A DNA stretch of 64,000 bases from Serratia symbiotica str. 'Cinara cedri' (GTDB taxonomy: Bacteria; Pseudomonadota; Gammaproteobacteria; Enterobacterales; Enterobacteriaceae), in NCBI GenBank assembly GCA_000238975.1, contig CP002295.1, positions 868,001-932,000 of the forward strand, written 5' to 3'. The translations under genes and the position numbers were made by a program. Each line of letters begins with the position of its first letter. The first letter of the stretch is position 1. Below the pieces are notes generated by a model. The model was not told the origin of the DNA, ran no database searches, and saw nothing but the letters and a program-made list of their open reading frames with translations. This document shows, one piece after another, positions 39,917 to 52,508 of the stretch.

Positions 39917-40531
39917 ATGCTAATCTGTAAAGTTAGCCTGCTTACTATAATTTTACTTGGCGATTTAGCGCTTACCGCTTGCACTATAACTAAGCAAGCA
40001 ACTAATTCCAATATCACGCAGTGTAGTGCTCATCAACAGAAAGTTCATACGCTTAATCAATATAAAGCTCGGGGCTCATTTGTATATCTATTCGGTAAAA
40101 AAAGAATTTATGCGCGTTTCTTTTTACAACAATATTCCCCTGAATATTATAGTTTGTTATTAACTAATCCATTAGGCAATATTGAATTAGGGATCAATGT
40201 ACGACCAAATCTAGTGCAATTAACTGATCATCGGGGTCAAGTATATTTTGACAACAACCCTGAAAAGATAATTTATAGATTAAGCGGTATAGTGATCCCA
40301 CTGAATAATTTACGCGAATGGATACTAGGACTACCTGGTAATTGTAATGAATTCATACTAGATAATCAGGGTCGTCTAAGTAAGTTGACATATAAGCGGG
40401 GTAGCTTGAGTTGGGATGTAGATTATCAAGAGTACAGCAACACAATCATACCATCATTACCTATCCGCTTGATATTAAAACAAAACAATCAGTATATTAA
40501 ACTAACAATAGATAACTGGTCTTTTAAATGA
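39917..40531 (+). CDS. lolB: Outer-membrane lipoprotein receptor LolB
   Basis: Receives lipoproteins from LolA and inserts them in the inner leaflet of the outer membrane; itself a lipoprotein. I place the start at the ATG at 39917. This gives 204 residues with a 21-residue signal ending in the lipobox LTAC, so the lipidated Cys is residue 22, as in E. coli. An upstream in-frame start at 39848 would add 23 residues with no family counterpart. Conserved features are [47 protein letters not shown] and the C-terminal IKLTIDNW. The ribosome binding site is weak. The stop overlaps the ispE ATG (ATGA), the order seen in enterics. Confidence 0.94.
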   Translation: MLICKVSLLTIILLGDLALTACTITKQATNSNITQCSAHQQKVHTLNQYKARGSFVYLFGKKRIYARFFLQQYSPEYYSLLLTNPLGNIELGINVRPNLVQLTDHRGQVYFDNNPEKIIYRLSGIVIPLNNLREWILGLPGNCNEFILDNQGRLSKLTYKRGSLSWDVDYQEYSNTIIPSLPIRLILKQNNQYIKLTIDNWSFK

Positions 40532-41391
40532 TTCGCATATGGCCTGCTCCAGCTAAGTTAAATTTATTCTTATATATTACCGGTCAACGAAAAGATGGCT
40601 ATCACTTTTTACAAACGCTATTCCAATTCTTGGAATACAGTGATACTTTGATATTAGATCCACGTCAAGATGAAACTATTCGTTTATTAACACCTATAGA
40701 TGGCTTATCGGAAGAGCATAATATTGTAGTACGTGCTGCGCACCTACTACAACAATATTGCAATTATCATGGGCTACTCAGTAAAACTCGTGGTGTTGAA
40801 ATTAGCATCAATAAAAGATTACCAATAGGCGGTGGTCTTGGCGGTGGTTCTTCTAATGCTGCTACTGTACTAGTGGCATTAAACAAATTGTGGCATTGTG
40901 GATTAAGCAATAATCAATTAGCGAAGTTAGGGTTAAATCTTGGTGCTGATGTGCCTATTTTTGTGTATGGTCATGCAGCTTTTGCGGAAGGTATTGGTGA
41001 GCAATTACAACCAGCTAATCCACCAGAAAAATGGTATCTAGTAGCCTATCCTGGAATTAATATTCCTACTTCTATTATTTTCAGTGATGCTGAATTAAAA
41101 CGCAAAGCTCCAATTCGCTGCTTAAATGAGCTATTATTAGCTCCCTATGTAAATGTTTGTGAGCCAATTGTAAGAAAACATTTTATTAAAGTTGAACAAC
41201 TTATTTCATGGTTGCTAGAATATGCTCCATCACGCTTAACTGGCACAGGTTCTTGTGTTTTTGCAGAATTTGACACAGAAATTACTGCTAGATTAGTATT
41301 AAATAAAGCTCCGGTATGGTTGCGTGGTTTTGTAGCGCGTGGTGTTAATATTTCTCCATTACATCGAATCCTTATTGAGCAATTTGATTGA
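40528..41391 (+). CDS. ispE: 4-diphosphocytidyl-2-C-methyl-D-erythritol kinase IspE
   Basis: GHMP-family kinase that phosphorylates CDP-methylerythritol in the MEP pathway to isoprenoids, needed for undecaprenyl phosphate and quinones. The 287 residues match the family (283 in E. coli). It begins [25 protein letters not shown], with the substrate-binding lysine and tyrosine-histidine region. The ATP-binding GHMP loop [15 protein letters not shown] is at about 94-108. [21 protein letters not shown] and the C-terminal [12 protein letters not shown] motif are intact. It overlaps lolB by four bases and precedes prs. A short terminator-like hairpin spans its stop codon. No damage. Confidence 0.96.
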   Translation: MIRIWPAPAKLNLFLYITGQRKDGYHFLQTLFQFLEYSDTLILDPRQDETIRLLTPIDGLSEEHNIVVRAAHLLQQYCNYHGLLSKTRGVEISINKRLPIGGGLGGGSSNAATVLVALNKLWHCGLSNNQLAKLGLNLGADVPIFVYGHAAFAEGIGEQLQPANPPEKWYLVAYPGINIPTSIIFSDAELKRKAPIRCLNELLLAPYVNVCEPIVRKHFIKVEQLISWLLEYAPSRLTGTGSCVFAEFDTEITARLVLNKAPVWLRGFVARGVNISPLHRILIEQFD

Positions 41392-41403
41392 TAAATCAAT
41401 TTT
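41384..41403 (+). terminator. Weak terminator overlapping the ispE stop
   Basis: TTGATT (41384-41389), loop GATA, AATCAA (41394-41399), then TTTT. The stem is only 6 bp and AT-rich, so it may at most reduce read-through from lolB-ispE into prs. Confidence 0.35.
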
Positions 41404-41563
41404 GATTGTATCACAGATAGCTCCATTATACCTACTTTGCCTCTGGTCTTAATGTAATGAGATATACTTATATTGATATTATATAGTTATTATTAACTAC
41501 GCTGGGCGTAAGCGTATAGCTTATAGCAATAATTTCTTTAGATGTAATTTTGAGGTGTTTCTT

Positions 41564-42511
41564 TTGCCTGATATGAAACTTTTTGCTGGTAACGCTACCC
41601 CGGAACTAGCACAACATATTGCCAAGCGGTTATATACTAACCTAGGTGCCGCTACTGTAGGTCGATTTAGTGACGGTGAAGTAAGCGTACAAATTAATGA
41701 AAACGTACGTGGCGGTGATATTTTTATTATCCAGTCTACCTGTGCTCCAACCAATGATAACCTAATGGAACTTGTAGTAATGGTAGATGCCCTGAGGCGC
41801 GCATCTGCAGGGCGTATTACGGCTGTTATTCCTTACTTCGGTTATGCTCGCCAAGACCGCCGTGTGCGTTCTGCGCGTGTGCCAATTACAGCTAGAATCG
41901 TTGCTGACTTACTCTCAAGTGTTGGAGTTGATCGTATATTAACAGTAGATCTGCATGCTGAGCAAATTCAAGGTTTTTTTGATGTCCCAGTAGATAATGT
42001 ATTCGGTAGCCCTATTTTACTAGAAGCAATGTTACAACAGAATTTAGAAAAACCTATAGTAGTTTCTCCAGATATTGGGGGTGTAGTACGCGCTCGCGCT
42101 ATTGCTAAATTATTAAATGATACTGATATGGCTATTATCGATAAACGCCGTCAGCGCGCGAATATTTCTCAGGTCATGCATATCATTGGTGACGTAGCAG
42201 GTCGTGACTGCGTATTAATAGATGATATGATTGACACAGGTGGTACTTTATGTAAAGCAGCAGAGGCGTTAAAAGGACACGGAGCCAAACGTGTATTTGC
42301 TTATGCAACTCACGCAATTTTCTCCGGCAATGCATTAGATAATATTAAGCATTCATTGATTGATAAAGTAATTATTTGTGATACAATTCCATTATCTCCA
42401 AAAATTAAGGCATTAAAAAATGTACATATTCTAACGCTATCAGGTATGCTAGCAGAAGCTATTCGTCGTATTAGTAATGAAGAGTCAATCTCTGCAATGT
42501 TCGAGCATTAA
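41564..42511 (+). CDS. prs: Ribose-phosphate pyrophosphokinase (PRPP synthetase)
   Basis: Makes PRPP from ribose 5-phosphate and ATP for purine, pyrimidine, histidine, tryptophan and NAD synthesis; cytosolic. I place the start at a TTG at 41564 ([14 protein letters not shown]...). This gives exactly the E. coli length of 315 residues and leaves GAGG (41552-41555) 8 nt upstream. The longer frame from a GTG at 41555 would have its start inside that ribosome binding site. The flexible-loop region [33 protein letters not shown] and the PRPP-binding motif [16 protein letters not shown] are intact, and the C-terminus ends [15 protein letters not shown]. It follows ispE after 172 bp, as in enterics. 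It is one of the most conserved genes here. Confidence 0.97.
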   Translation: MPDMKLFAGNATPELAQHIAKRLYTNLGAATVGRFSDGEVSVQINENVRGGDIFIIQSTCAPTNDNLMELVVMVDALRRASAGRITAVIPYFGYARQDRRVRSARVPITARIVADLLSSVGVDRILTVDLHAEQIQGFFDVPVDNVFGSPILLEAMLQQNLEKPIVVSPDIGGVVRARAIAKLLNDTDMAIIDKRRQRANISQVMHIIGDVAGRDCVLIDDMIDTGGTLCKAAEALKGHGAKRVFAYATHAIFSGNALDNIKHSLIDKVIICDTIPLSPKIKALKNVHILTLSGMLAEAIRRISNEESISAMFEH

Positions 42512-42934
42512 ATGATTACCTTTATATGTAGTGGAATTATTTATTGCAGCAGACAAAATAATATTATTAGCACGGTAACTGTATTTACCTGTCATCCTAT
42601 CTCTACCGTTGCAATAGTACTTCCACCCTGCAACCTAATCACTTGTCATATTTTATAAATTTATTAATTATCCCACTACATAATATAGTTTAGTTGCTTA
42701 GTATATCTGTAATACTTAAATATTTAGCGTAGTATTTTATTATTTTCACTAAAAAATAATCTTAATTTTTAATAAAAGACATTATTTATTAAGGATTACT
42801 ATTTAATTATACAATATTACTACTTTATCTTTAAAGCATAGTTAAGTATACAATAATAAATATTATATAGTTTGATAGTTGTATATATTTAGGTATTCGA
42901 GAATATCTACCTATAAGTAAATCCACTATATTAC

Positions 42935-42969
42935 CTATAACTATAACTATAACTAGCATATAACTAGCA
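42935..42969. repeat. Adjacent short tandem repeats
   Basis: Three copies of CTATAA (42935-42952) merge into two copies of the 11-bp unit TATAACTAGCA (42948-42958 and 42959-42969). Confidence 0.75.
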
Positions 42970-43561
42970 CTAGTATACTATAATAATATTATAAATTGCT
43001 TACAGTAATATCCTTTACATATACTACATATCGTAGTATTGGAGCAATAGTTTTTGCTAATTAGCTAATACTAATACTAATATAACGCCAGAGAATAGCT
43101 CTCGCCTTAGTCGTACCTCTGATAGGAGAAAGTACTTTATGGCATATAAAGACCCCATTTAAGTTATACTAATTTAGTTCGATACATGGTTTATAAAATA
43201 CTATGAGAATCCACGATATAGATATTAAGTCACCAAGATACTTGTTATGACTATGTAATTATAATGTAAGTAATCTTATCGTGGTTATTTGTTAACAATA
43301 GTTGCAATCGTGTGTAATATATTGTTTACCTTGCATAAGCGAGGGTAATGAAATTTATCCAATTTCCACTAATATATGAGTACCCTAAATAATTATTAGT
43401 ATAATATGACTAAATTAGCACAATTATATTTAAGTAAACGAATAGTTACGAGCACTCTATAATAAAGTAATCTCACTTTGACTTAGTATACATTATATCA
43501 GGATAATGATAAATATCATAGAATATTAATTATTTAAGATACAAGGAATTACTAATCGCAT

Positions 43562-43604
43562 AGCTCGTGACAAAGCCATGAGCTACAAAGTACAAAGTGT
43601 ACTT
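43562..43604 (+). repeat. Two adjacent hairpins, the second terminator-like
   Basis: AGCTCGTG and CATGAGCT (43562-43584) pair with one unpaired base. Directly after, AAGTACA-AAG-TGTACTT (43588-43604) forms a 7-bp stem followed by ACTTATTTTTTAAT, a T-rich tail. It lies 1.05 kb after prs with no gene between. It may be the surviving end of an erased gene or a late terminator for prs. Confidence 0.5.
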
Positions 43605-44302
43605 ACTTATTTTTTAATACAAAGAAAAGTCAGAAAACATGATTACCTATAACCTATACCCAGACCATACCGGTACCTACTGCGATCAGTTATATAGAGG
43701 TACAAGCTTGACATACAATGATTAACGTGTGCTATTTTCGCTACTCAGAATTTAATCTTAATGCATATAGCTAGAACAGTTAAAGAAAATCAAAACGTAA
43801 GCATTTTAATTAAAATATAGAATACAGGTCTATAATAAACCATACTCTATAATAATTACTGTTGCGCAGCAATCACCACTCCTGGCTTTCACTCCTAACT
43901 CAAATAACAATTAAGTAAAATAATTTAGGTAAGGCGTATGCATGCGTGCATGACTTATATACTTATTATAAACATAGCTACTACTTATCAGTAGCAGAGT
44001 GTATAAGAAGTATTATGCATCTAAAATATTAAATATACTGTTAGTATACTAAACAAGATATTATTTTAAATTGCGAAATGTGCATGAGTATACAGATACT
44101 TATAGTTCAAATAACTTATTAATAGTGTATCCTGCAATAATCTTAATATATAAAACCTGCAGTTAGGTGTATGGCGTATACCTACACTTAGTCACTTTTT
44201 TCATGTATACAAATCACTGAATAAGGTTATATGCCAACGCTTAAGACAAAAAAGTAAAAGATGTTAATCTATTTATCATGTCTAGTATATTCTTATACCT
44301 TT

Positions 44303-44351
44303 AGTATAATTAAGCTATATAAAACTATTCTCAGTATAATTAAGCTATATA
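44303..44351. repeat. 19-bp direct repeat with 30-bp period
   Basis: AGTATAATTAAGCTATATA occurs exactly at 44303-44321 and again at 44333-44351, so the period is 30 bp. The 11 bases between show no further similarity to what follows copy 2. Confidence 0.85.
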
Positions 44352-47179
44352 GAGCATATTATTCTTACTAAGTTTAGTTTTAACCACAGATAAAATCTAA
44401 ATTGTATTTTTATAAACATAATTCTATAAGTTAACAGTATAGAGATATTATTTTAAGTATAGACATACTACCAATAGAAAGATATGAAAATAATAACTAA
44501 AAAGGCTAAGACCTGCTTTTGATTAATCCATAAATGTTAGATATTGTAATTATTATATTTAATATTTTTAATAAAGAATGGTGGTCAAATAATAAAAAGT
44601 ATCTTGATCTATTGCACGTAATCTCGAGAATATTATGCTTCTTGTTGTTAAGAGAAGCTATTTATGCATTAGTTCTTAATAGCTATGCTAGCTTGCATAA
44701 AGATTGCAGTATAATAGTTTAAAATTATTAAAGTTTACTATTATCCGATGTTTTATTTTTCTAATATTGTATGATTGAATTAGCTATCTAAGATAGTAAT
44801 ATCTTATTTTTAGGTACCCATAGGGTACGTGTTTTCGTGAAAGGTATAGCCATAAAAATATATTATAATCAGGCTGCGTCAGAGAAATATGCTTTCTTAC
44901 TATAAATCTTGTAATAAGTATCGTAGTTTTTACTTCTGCAGTATAGTTACAATTTTTATCTGTTTAACCTTACTTGAATGCCGTATCATCATTGATACAT
45001 CTATAAGATATGTGTCTTACTTACAATTCCACTTACTTAAATATCAATTATATTCATAATAATATCAAACAGTTAATATTTACTAAATGCCTGATGTTTG
45101 ATGTTAGCGTATTTGTCCATTTATGTATTTTTTTTTTAATACTATTCAATAGTTCCTATTGAACCATCTCTTTGTAATTATATAGTATATATATTATTAC
45201 TATTAATGCGTACCATAAAAAAAGTAAACTGTATTATATCTGAAATAGAGACTACTTTTATCTATAATAGAGTAGAATAATCAAGATTATAAGTACAGGA
45301 ATTAATATAATTCAAATATTATATATAATAATATTTTATAATATATTTACTTTTTCTTATTACTGTAAATTACAGGCATTAAATTTATTTAACGTAAACT
45401 ATATGTTATGATAGCAAATGTATCTGAATATTCATTCATATATTATTTAATTAGTAATTAGATATTATTTATGATATTTTATGTAATAGGCAATATAATT
45501 TATTAAAATAAATAATATTAATTAAATTAAATACCAACATAACTAAATAAGTTAGCATGGGATATATATTAATAATTATAACATTGAATAATTTTTACTT
45601 AAAAAGTAAATATACTCAATAATATTTTATTTATGTCATTAATATGATTATTGTAAATTTTATTTTTTTATTTTATTAAGATAGTCAGATCTCTTAGTGT
45701 GTAATGCTATACATATATTCTTTACTAAATTTTTAGTAATTGATTAATATGTAATACCAAAAGTAGTAGATATAAACATTAAAATTTACTAAGATGGTAA
45801 TAGTGTATCGATCTACGAAATCTAAAGCAGATATTTGATGAAATAAATACGCAATCTATATGGTTATATTTACCTAAAGATTATATATACTATATTACAT
45901 AAAGCATGAAAAATAATATTTATGTTCAAGGTACTAAATAAATATTATTTATGATATAAGGTACAGATAACAATAGTAGTCAGAAAAATTTTTAAAGATA
46001 CACATTACTTATATAAAATATCTAGTAATTTACTAAAATATAAGAAAGATTGAGTATTTTACTGGAAAAATAAAGTATATAGTATGTTATTACTATGTGA
46101 CATAAAATATTGCATTAATTAAGATTACTATATATTCTAAAAATAGATTATGTAATGTCATATTACTGAGTAAGAAAAAATAACTAATAAACCTAATAAT
46201 TATAAAAAATATTTTATTACTAGGCAAGGTAGGAAGTATATAATAAAATAATCTGTAATTTTAAATAACATATAACTACATAAACATGATTATACAATAA
46301 ACAAATAAACTTATTGAAATTAAGTCTATCTATTAATTATTTTTACTTAAGTAATAATAGTTAAAAAACTATATTAATGCACTTAAGTGACCAATGCTAT
46401 AATTTAAAATTTATTTTAAAAAAGTTACTACTTATATTAAGTCTTTACTAGAAGTAAATAATTGATGTATACCGTACTAATGAAACTTTACCTAATCACT
46501 TATCACTTACTATTTTAGTTATAACTTATAATTTATTATAGTTATAATCTATAATGATAAATATCATAAAGAATTTAAATAGTTCAGTATACTTCAATTA
46601 GGAGGAATAATTTTAATTAAATTATATATAATAATTACTTATAAAGCTTGCTAAACTTAAGATAGTAAGTGTGTGAGGATGCTATCCTAGATAATTGTAG
46701 ATTATAACTACTTCCTGTTTTATAGGGCACTAAGCATTTTTTATGCTAACATATTACTAACTAATTAGCAGTCAATATAGTATATAATACCGATTATATA
46801 TGCTCATAATATAATATAGCATAATCTTAACAAACAGTTAATTAAAGTACATAGGCTATTAAACTCTAGCCATATACAGATATTACATTAATTCAGTTAG
46901 AGCACTAAGTTATTCAATATTGTATATAATTTCTCTAGTTATATTGCTCAAATAGAGCTTTAATTTGATCAAAATTAAAAAAAATTTCTGTCATATCTAG
47001 TAGTTATAGTTATTGCTGAATAATTAGATTTATTAGGTATTATTACTATATTTTATCATAAAATTATGATGCTCTAACTCTAGAGAAAGTCAATGAAATG
47101 GATATAATATTAAAATTTTAATTTTAGCTAAAGCGGATAAATGTATAGTTTTCTTGATGGTAATTATGGATAATTTTTA

Positions 47180-47767
47180 ATGTGTAATATTAAGTTAATA
47201 GTTGGTTTAGCTAATCCAGGTTTTAAATACACTCAAACACGGCATAACGTTGGTTCATGGTATGTTAATTTGCTAGCCCAGCAACAATGCAAACAATTAA
47301 AGAAAAGGGATAAATTTTTTGGTTGCATCGCTAATGTTAACCTAATGGGTAACAATATACACCTACTAGTACCCACTACATTTATGAATCTAAGTGGTAA
47401 AGCAGTGCTAACAGTAGCTAATTTCTATCACATTGAACCTCATGAAATCCTTGTGGCACATGATGAGCTAGATATTCCTGTAGGTATTGCTAAAATTAAA
47501 TTTGGAGGTAGTAATAATGGTCATAACGGCCTAAAAGATATCCAAAATAAATTTGGCAATAATAATCAATTTTATCGACTACGGATCGGTATTAGTCGTC
47601 CCAGTGATAAAAATAAAATATTAGATTTTGTGCTTAGTGAGCCATCAAAAATTGAGCGAGCATTAATTCATCAAGTTATAAGTGAATCAATACAATGCAC
47701 TAATATTTTAATACAAGGTGGCTTAAAAAGCACAATACAGCGCCTACATCAATTTAAAGCACTTTAA
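47180..47767 (+). CDS. pth: Peptidyl-tRNA hydrolase
   Basis: Cleaves peptidyl-tRNA that drops off the ribosome, recycling tRNA; essential, monomeric, cytosolic. The 195 residues match the family (194 in E. coli). It starts CNIKLIVGLANPG, with N12 of the conserved Asn-Pro-Gly and catalytic H22 in TRHNVG. The substrate loop LLVPTTFMNLSGKAV, the HDELDIPVG segment with the conserved aspartates and the glycine-rich NNGHNGLKDI motif are intact, followed by FYRLRIGISRP. ATG start, poor ribosome binding site. In enterics ychF follows directly; here 4.7 kb separate them. Intact. Confidence 0.97.
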   Translation: MCNIKLIVGLANPGFKYTQTRHNVGSWYVNLLAQQQCKQLKKRDKFFGCIANVNLMGNNIHLLVPTTFMNLSGKAVLTVANFYHIEPHEILVAHDELDIPVGIAKIKFGGSNNGHNGLKDIQNKFGNNNQFYRLRIGISRPSDKNKILDFVLSEPSKIERALIHQVISESIQCTNILIQGGLKSTIQRLHQFKAL

Positions 47768-50700
47768 TAAAACTAGATTTTAATAAATATTTATTTTTAG
47801 TCAATTTTATATATAAATAACATAGAGTAATTAGTGTATATAAAATTAGCATATACAAATATTTTATTTAGGTAATTAATCTCATTAAAACAAAAATCGA
47901 AAATATATTAATCTAATATAAAATGATTTATAATCACCTATCTATAATGATATTGCTCAATAACTAATTAATTAATATGTTATATACAGCTTAATAAATC
48001 AGTCAGATACACTAAAATTAATTAAGGTATTAGGCATATTTGAAACTATGAATTCTGCCTAAATGATTCAGATAACCAATTAAAATGTACTTATATCCTT
48101 AATGCCTATAATTATAATTAATAAAAATATCTAATATCATTACATATTAAAATTAAGAAAATCAGTCAATAGTAAATATACTAATGCTTAGCATAAAAAC
48201 ATTTAAAATATAAAAATTAACTATAAACTAGCATTATATATTATTATTATTTATTTGTTTTTCTAATTACACTTATTGCATAATTACTTACAATAATTAA
48301 ATTAAATAGCTAATTTGTTATTTTATATATTGTGTTTATTTAATCTTTATAGTTATATCTATAATTCTAAAATAGAGCATACTTATAAACATAATTATAC
48401 ACAAAATTATATACTAAGAGTAAATATATCGTAAGAGGTATCAGTCAGAAGACAATAAATAAAATAAAATTAACGTATATATTGCTACGTATAACAATAA
48501 ATAATGTTAAATTTTTAAAACAAAAGTTAACATACTGAGAATAAAATTAAAAATTAATTATGATAATGTGAAGCGTAATTAGTTATTAATAAATTTTAAT
48601 ATGTCTTACAAATTATCTGTAAACAATGGATACTCATATGTATTATAAATTATTAAATAATGATAGTTGCTTATGAATTACAGAGCAAAAAATATGCTTT
48701 AATAATTATTAATTATCTAACTTTATTGTCTTCGCATTATAAGACATAATGCAAGATTGATTCTATACTGCGTATGGAATATATCATACAATCTAGTATA
48801 TTAATGAAGTGTGATGATGATTTTAAGACATAACTTATTAGTTAATATAATTTAATTGAAAAATTATATAACAAATCACTGATAAAAACTTTAGTTAATG
48901 TATATAAAATATATTATTGATGGGAAAAATAATTTTTTATAATAGCAATAAAAAGTTAGCAAGATTATTTAGTAATATATTTTTACTTATAAAATAAATA
49001 CCCCTAAGTTAGTAGTTAACTTAATATTAGAATAAGCAAGTAATTAAATCTACTGATAAACTGTATACTAATGAAGTAGTAATTGTTCAGTAACCATATA
49101 TCTAATATTAGATATAATATAAGCACACTAATCAATGTATAGAAAAAATATATATTATTTAATATTATTTAAAGTATATATTTATTTAAGGTATTAAATT
49201 TTAGTTATAGTATATATTAAGCAAAAATTAGTATGACTCATACAGGTAACATCACACAGGGCATATTTAATATATGCACGGATAGCTTATTCAGTGATAG
49301 TATAGTGCTATTCTTTGACACAAAGAAAACTGATGTTATTATAACTATTTCAGTATATCTACAAGGAGATATAAACCATTGATTGTAGGTCATATTTAAT
49401 AACTAACTTAGATATAATTTATTAAATTATTATAGTTTAATAAGCATAAAAATAATTTCAATGATTGGTAATAATATATGAATATTACTATAATTTTTCG
49501 TTATTTTAATAATATTAGTTACGCAAAATAGGTAAAAGCCTGTAATAAAAATATTAAAGTCTATTACTTATGATAATTGAGTTGTTTTTTATTTTCTATC
49601 TTTCTTTTAGGTTAAAAAATAATAATAGATAATGTAATTTATTACATAAAAGGCGTACATAAACATTATGATGAATATAATTTTTTAAATATTTACTATA
49701 TGATTGTTAATAATCGTATTCACGAGACCAGTCATTCTTAGCGACTTGTGTAAAGTGAAGAGTTATAATTATAAATTAACCTGTAATATTTATCCAAAAA
49801 ATACAGATGATAGATTTTCAATCAACCTATAAATCAGACATTTTAAATTACTTAAGTTTTTTATTTGATATCTATTAGAAACTAATTTAATAATATTTAT
49901 GCATTTCCTATGATCCTAAAAAATAGCGAAAAGTATTTCAGGCAAATATTAAAACACGTAGTAATATTATTTTCATTTTGTCTTTAAAAATTCATAACGT
50001 TGTAAATCTATTACTTTATACATGTATAATCATAAGATTTTAGATACTTTTAACTTTTATTAATAGTCAATCTACTAATGAATGATAGTGAGATAAATAT
50101 GTATATCCTAACGCAAGTATAAATCATATTAAGTATGCTAGAAGGGAATAATATAAGTAGTTTTAGGGTTTAAATTAAAATAATAACTATATTGTTTATA
50201 GTTTTATACATTGTATGATTAGTGCTCTACAAGTATCGTGCGGATCATTTGCAACTAAAGATTAATTAATAGCATCTATAGTTGTAGCTGTTACTATATC
50301 TCTATATTCAATATGTTAGCATCTTTTACTATAGTATAATTAGCTACAACTATTCAGTATCATAACATACCATATTATGACAATATTTTCTATTACAGCA
50401 ACCTATTGCAGGTATTACTTAAGAAAAATTACTAACTTAGTAAAAACATAACTAAAAACTATAAATTTTAGTGATGCACTACTTAAATAAATAATAATTC
50501 TTTATCACTTTTAAAACTGCTATACAAGACAGTTTTAAGCAAGTAATCTAGTGATTAGTAAATGAGTAGCATACACTACAGTATAGTCTATTACATTATA
50601 TTATCAATATATGAATACATAATGTAGACAAATTATGTAGACAAATTTTCTTGAGTAAGAAATAGAATAAAAATTTTTACTTTACCTTAATCAAATTCTT

Positions 50701-52508
50701 AACACAGGCCACTAAACACAAAATTAAAATGTATGGTGAACAAACACGTCAATATTGACTAGAGGTAGCTGTTATAACCAAGACCATTAGCGGATTACTA
50801 AAATTTTAATAACTCTGTTAATAATATATTACTGCTGTATATAGCATTATACTTTATGTATAGACATATAAAAAAATAATATTTTTTAAACATAATTTTA
50901 GTTATCAGATATATATGTGTATACGAATCCGCAACTAACATCATCATGTTCTATATAGAATGAATATTTTTATCTAACTTCACATAGCCTAGTTACTACG
51001 TCACATATATTTCCAGTATCCTCTAACAAACAAGAGTATGCAGCATACTAAATAAAGTAAAAATCAACTGAAATTTTTGTAGTATTACTTACGGCATTAG
51101 AGAAAATATTGAATTCATACATTTAATAACCTAAAAGATACACGTATCATAAAGCACTAAGTTAGTTACTTAGAACTGACTAAGTGCTAGAAAAAATATT
51201 ATGTCATAATCAGCCTGCTTTCTTATTGATTCAAACTTATTTTTTTAAAAAAATTAGACTGTTTCTTGATACTTGAAAATATTATTAGGTTAAACTTTGT
51301 ATTTGGTAATAAAAATAAATTAGAAGTAGCTATAGTTATATATTAGTGATTACATTATATATCAATCATCAAATACCTATAGAACGCAACTTTCACAACT
51401 AAAACAATATCATGCTTTAGAGCTAATGCATGATATATGCTTTATGCTAAATACAAAAATAATCTTTATACTATGTCTACTCATTAATTTAGTAATCATC
51501 TTAATTCACAAAATAGTAACTTTCTTGGCTTATAGACTATAAAGATATTATTTTATGATTATTTATTTAGGTTCACACTTAATCAGTGGTATTCGATAAA
51601 AATAATTACATTTAAGATAAATATTATAAAGTGTTCACATATCACGGTATAGGTTAAAATAGATCAGATAAAGTAGATATATTTATATCTATACATATTT
51701 TATATCAGTGTGGTCATAAGGTATGTATTAATAGACAAGATCTCTTGGGGTAATAAATTAAAATATTTTCAATACCCATCTAATCTAATCAGCATGCTAT
51801 GCTGAACATTAAGAATTATAAAAAGTTAAACTAGGATACATTAAAATGCATGATAATATTAATTATGTTAGTTATTACATTTCTAGCACTGTATGTTACA
51901 ATAACATCTTTTCAAATGAACTCATGAATTATTTTGTAAATATATATAAATAAATTAATCAGAGACTAATAAAAAGATAAGGTCGTCACTATAAGTCCAT
52001 ATCATATTAATTATAAAAGTGGTAAGTAGCAACTGGGAGTATTAAAAAAAATGGGGCTTAGTTAAATATTAATGAATATTAAAAGCGATTATTGAATATT
52101 AGATATAATAAATATTATTATCAGTATAATCTCTATTATAATGCGTGGCAGCTAGATGAGATCTATTATACATATGCTCAAAATATAAAAAACAAATGAT
52201 TGTATGGTTATTTTTTGTAGTTATATTGTTATAATATTAAGGCACGATCAAACGAAAACTATTACACTACCTGATTTAAAATAATTTATTATTACTATAA
52301 TTATTTATTATATTAATAAATAGTATTAGATAGTAATATACTAAGATCAGTATCTTAATAAACGCTGAAAATAAAGCTATAACATTATAAAAATATATTA
52401 GATAGAGATAAATTCTAATGACTTACATCATTAGTTACATTATTTTACTTTTACGTAGTTATTTAAATATAACATACCAATAACTAATGTATTTTAGGTT
52501 AAAATATT
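47768..52508. other. 4.7 kb spacer splitting pth and ychF
   Basis: Enterics normally have no gene between pth and ychF, so this DNA cannot be explained by decay of an ancestral neighbour. No open frame, RNA gene or IS end is visible. A 7-bp hairpin TTCTTTG-ACA-CAAAGAA (49311-49327) and a 13-bp tandem duplication (50622-50647) are present. Composition is very AT-rich, with a slightly less AT-rich part at about 50.2-51.2 kb. Confidence 0.6.
50622..50647. repeat. 13-bp tandem duplication
   Basis: ATGTAGACAAATT is present twice in direct succession (50622-50634, 50635-50647) without a mismatch, in non-coding DNA. Confidence 0.85.

Larger units (their letters stand above)
42512..47179. other. 4.7 kb spacer between prs and pth
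   Basis: Enterics have dauA (ychM) and ychH here; neither is recognisable. A plus-strand frame of about 62 codons at 44.53-44.72 kb has no family resemblance. Visible structure: short tandem repeats at 42935-42969 and 44303-44351, paired hairpins at 43562-43604, and a patch richer in G and C at about 43.08-43.17 kb that is open for about 25 codons but unidentified. The last 2 kb are almost pure A/T. Confidence 0.55.

Noticed and set aside
44534-44722. 62-codon plus-strand open frame between prs and pth
   Set aside because: Low-complexity hydrophobic product without resemblance to DauA or YchH, the genes expected there; likely chance.
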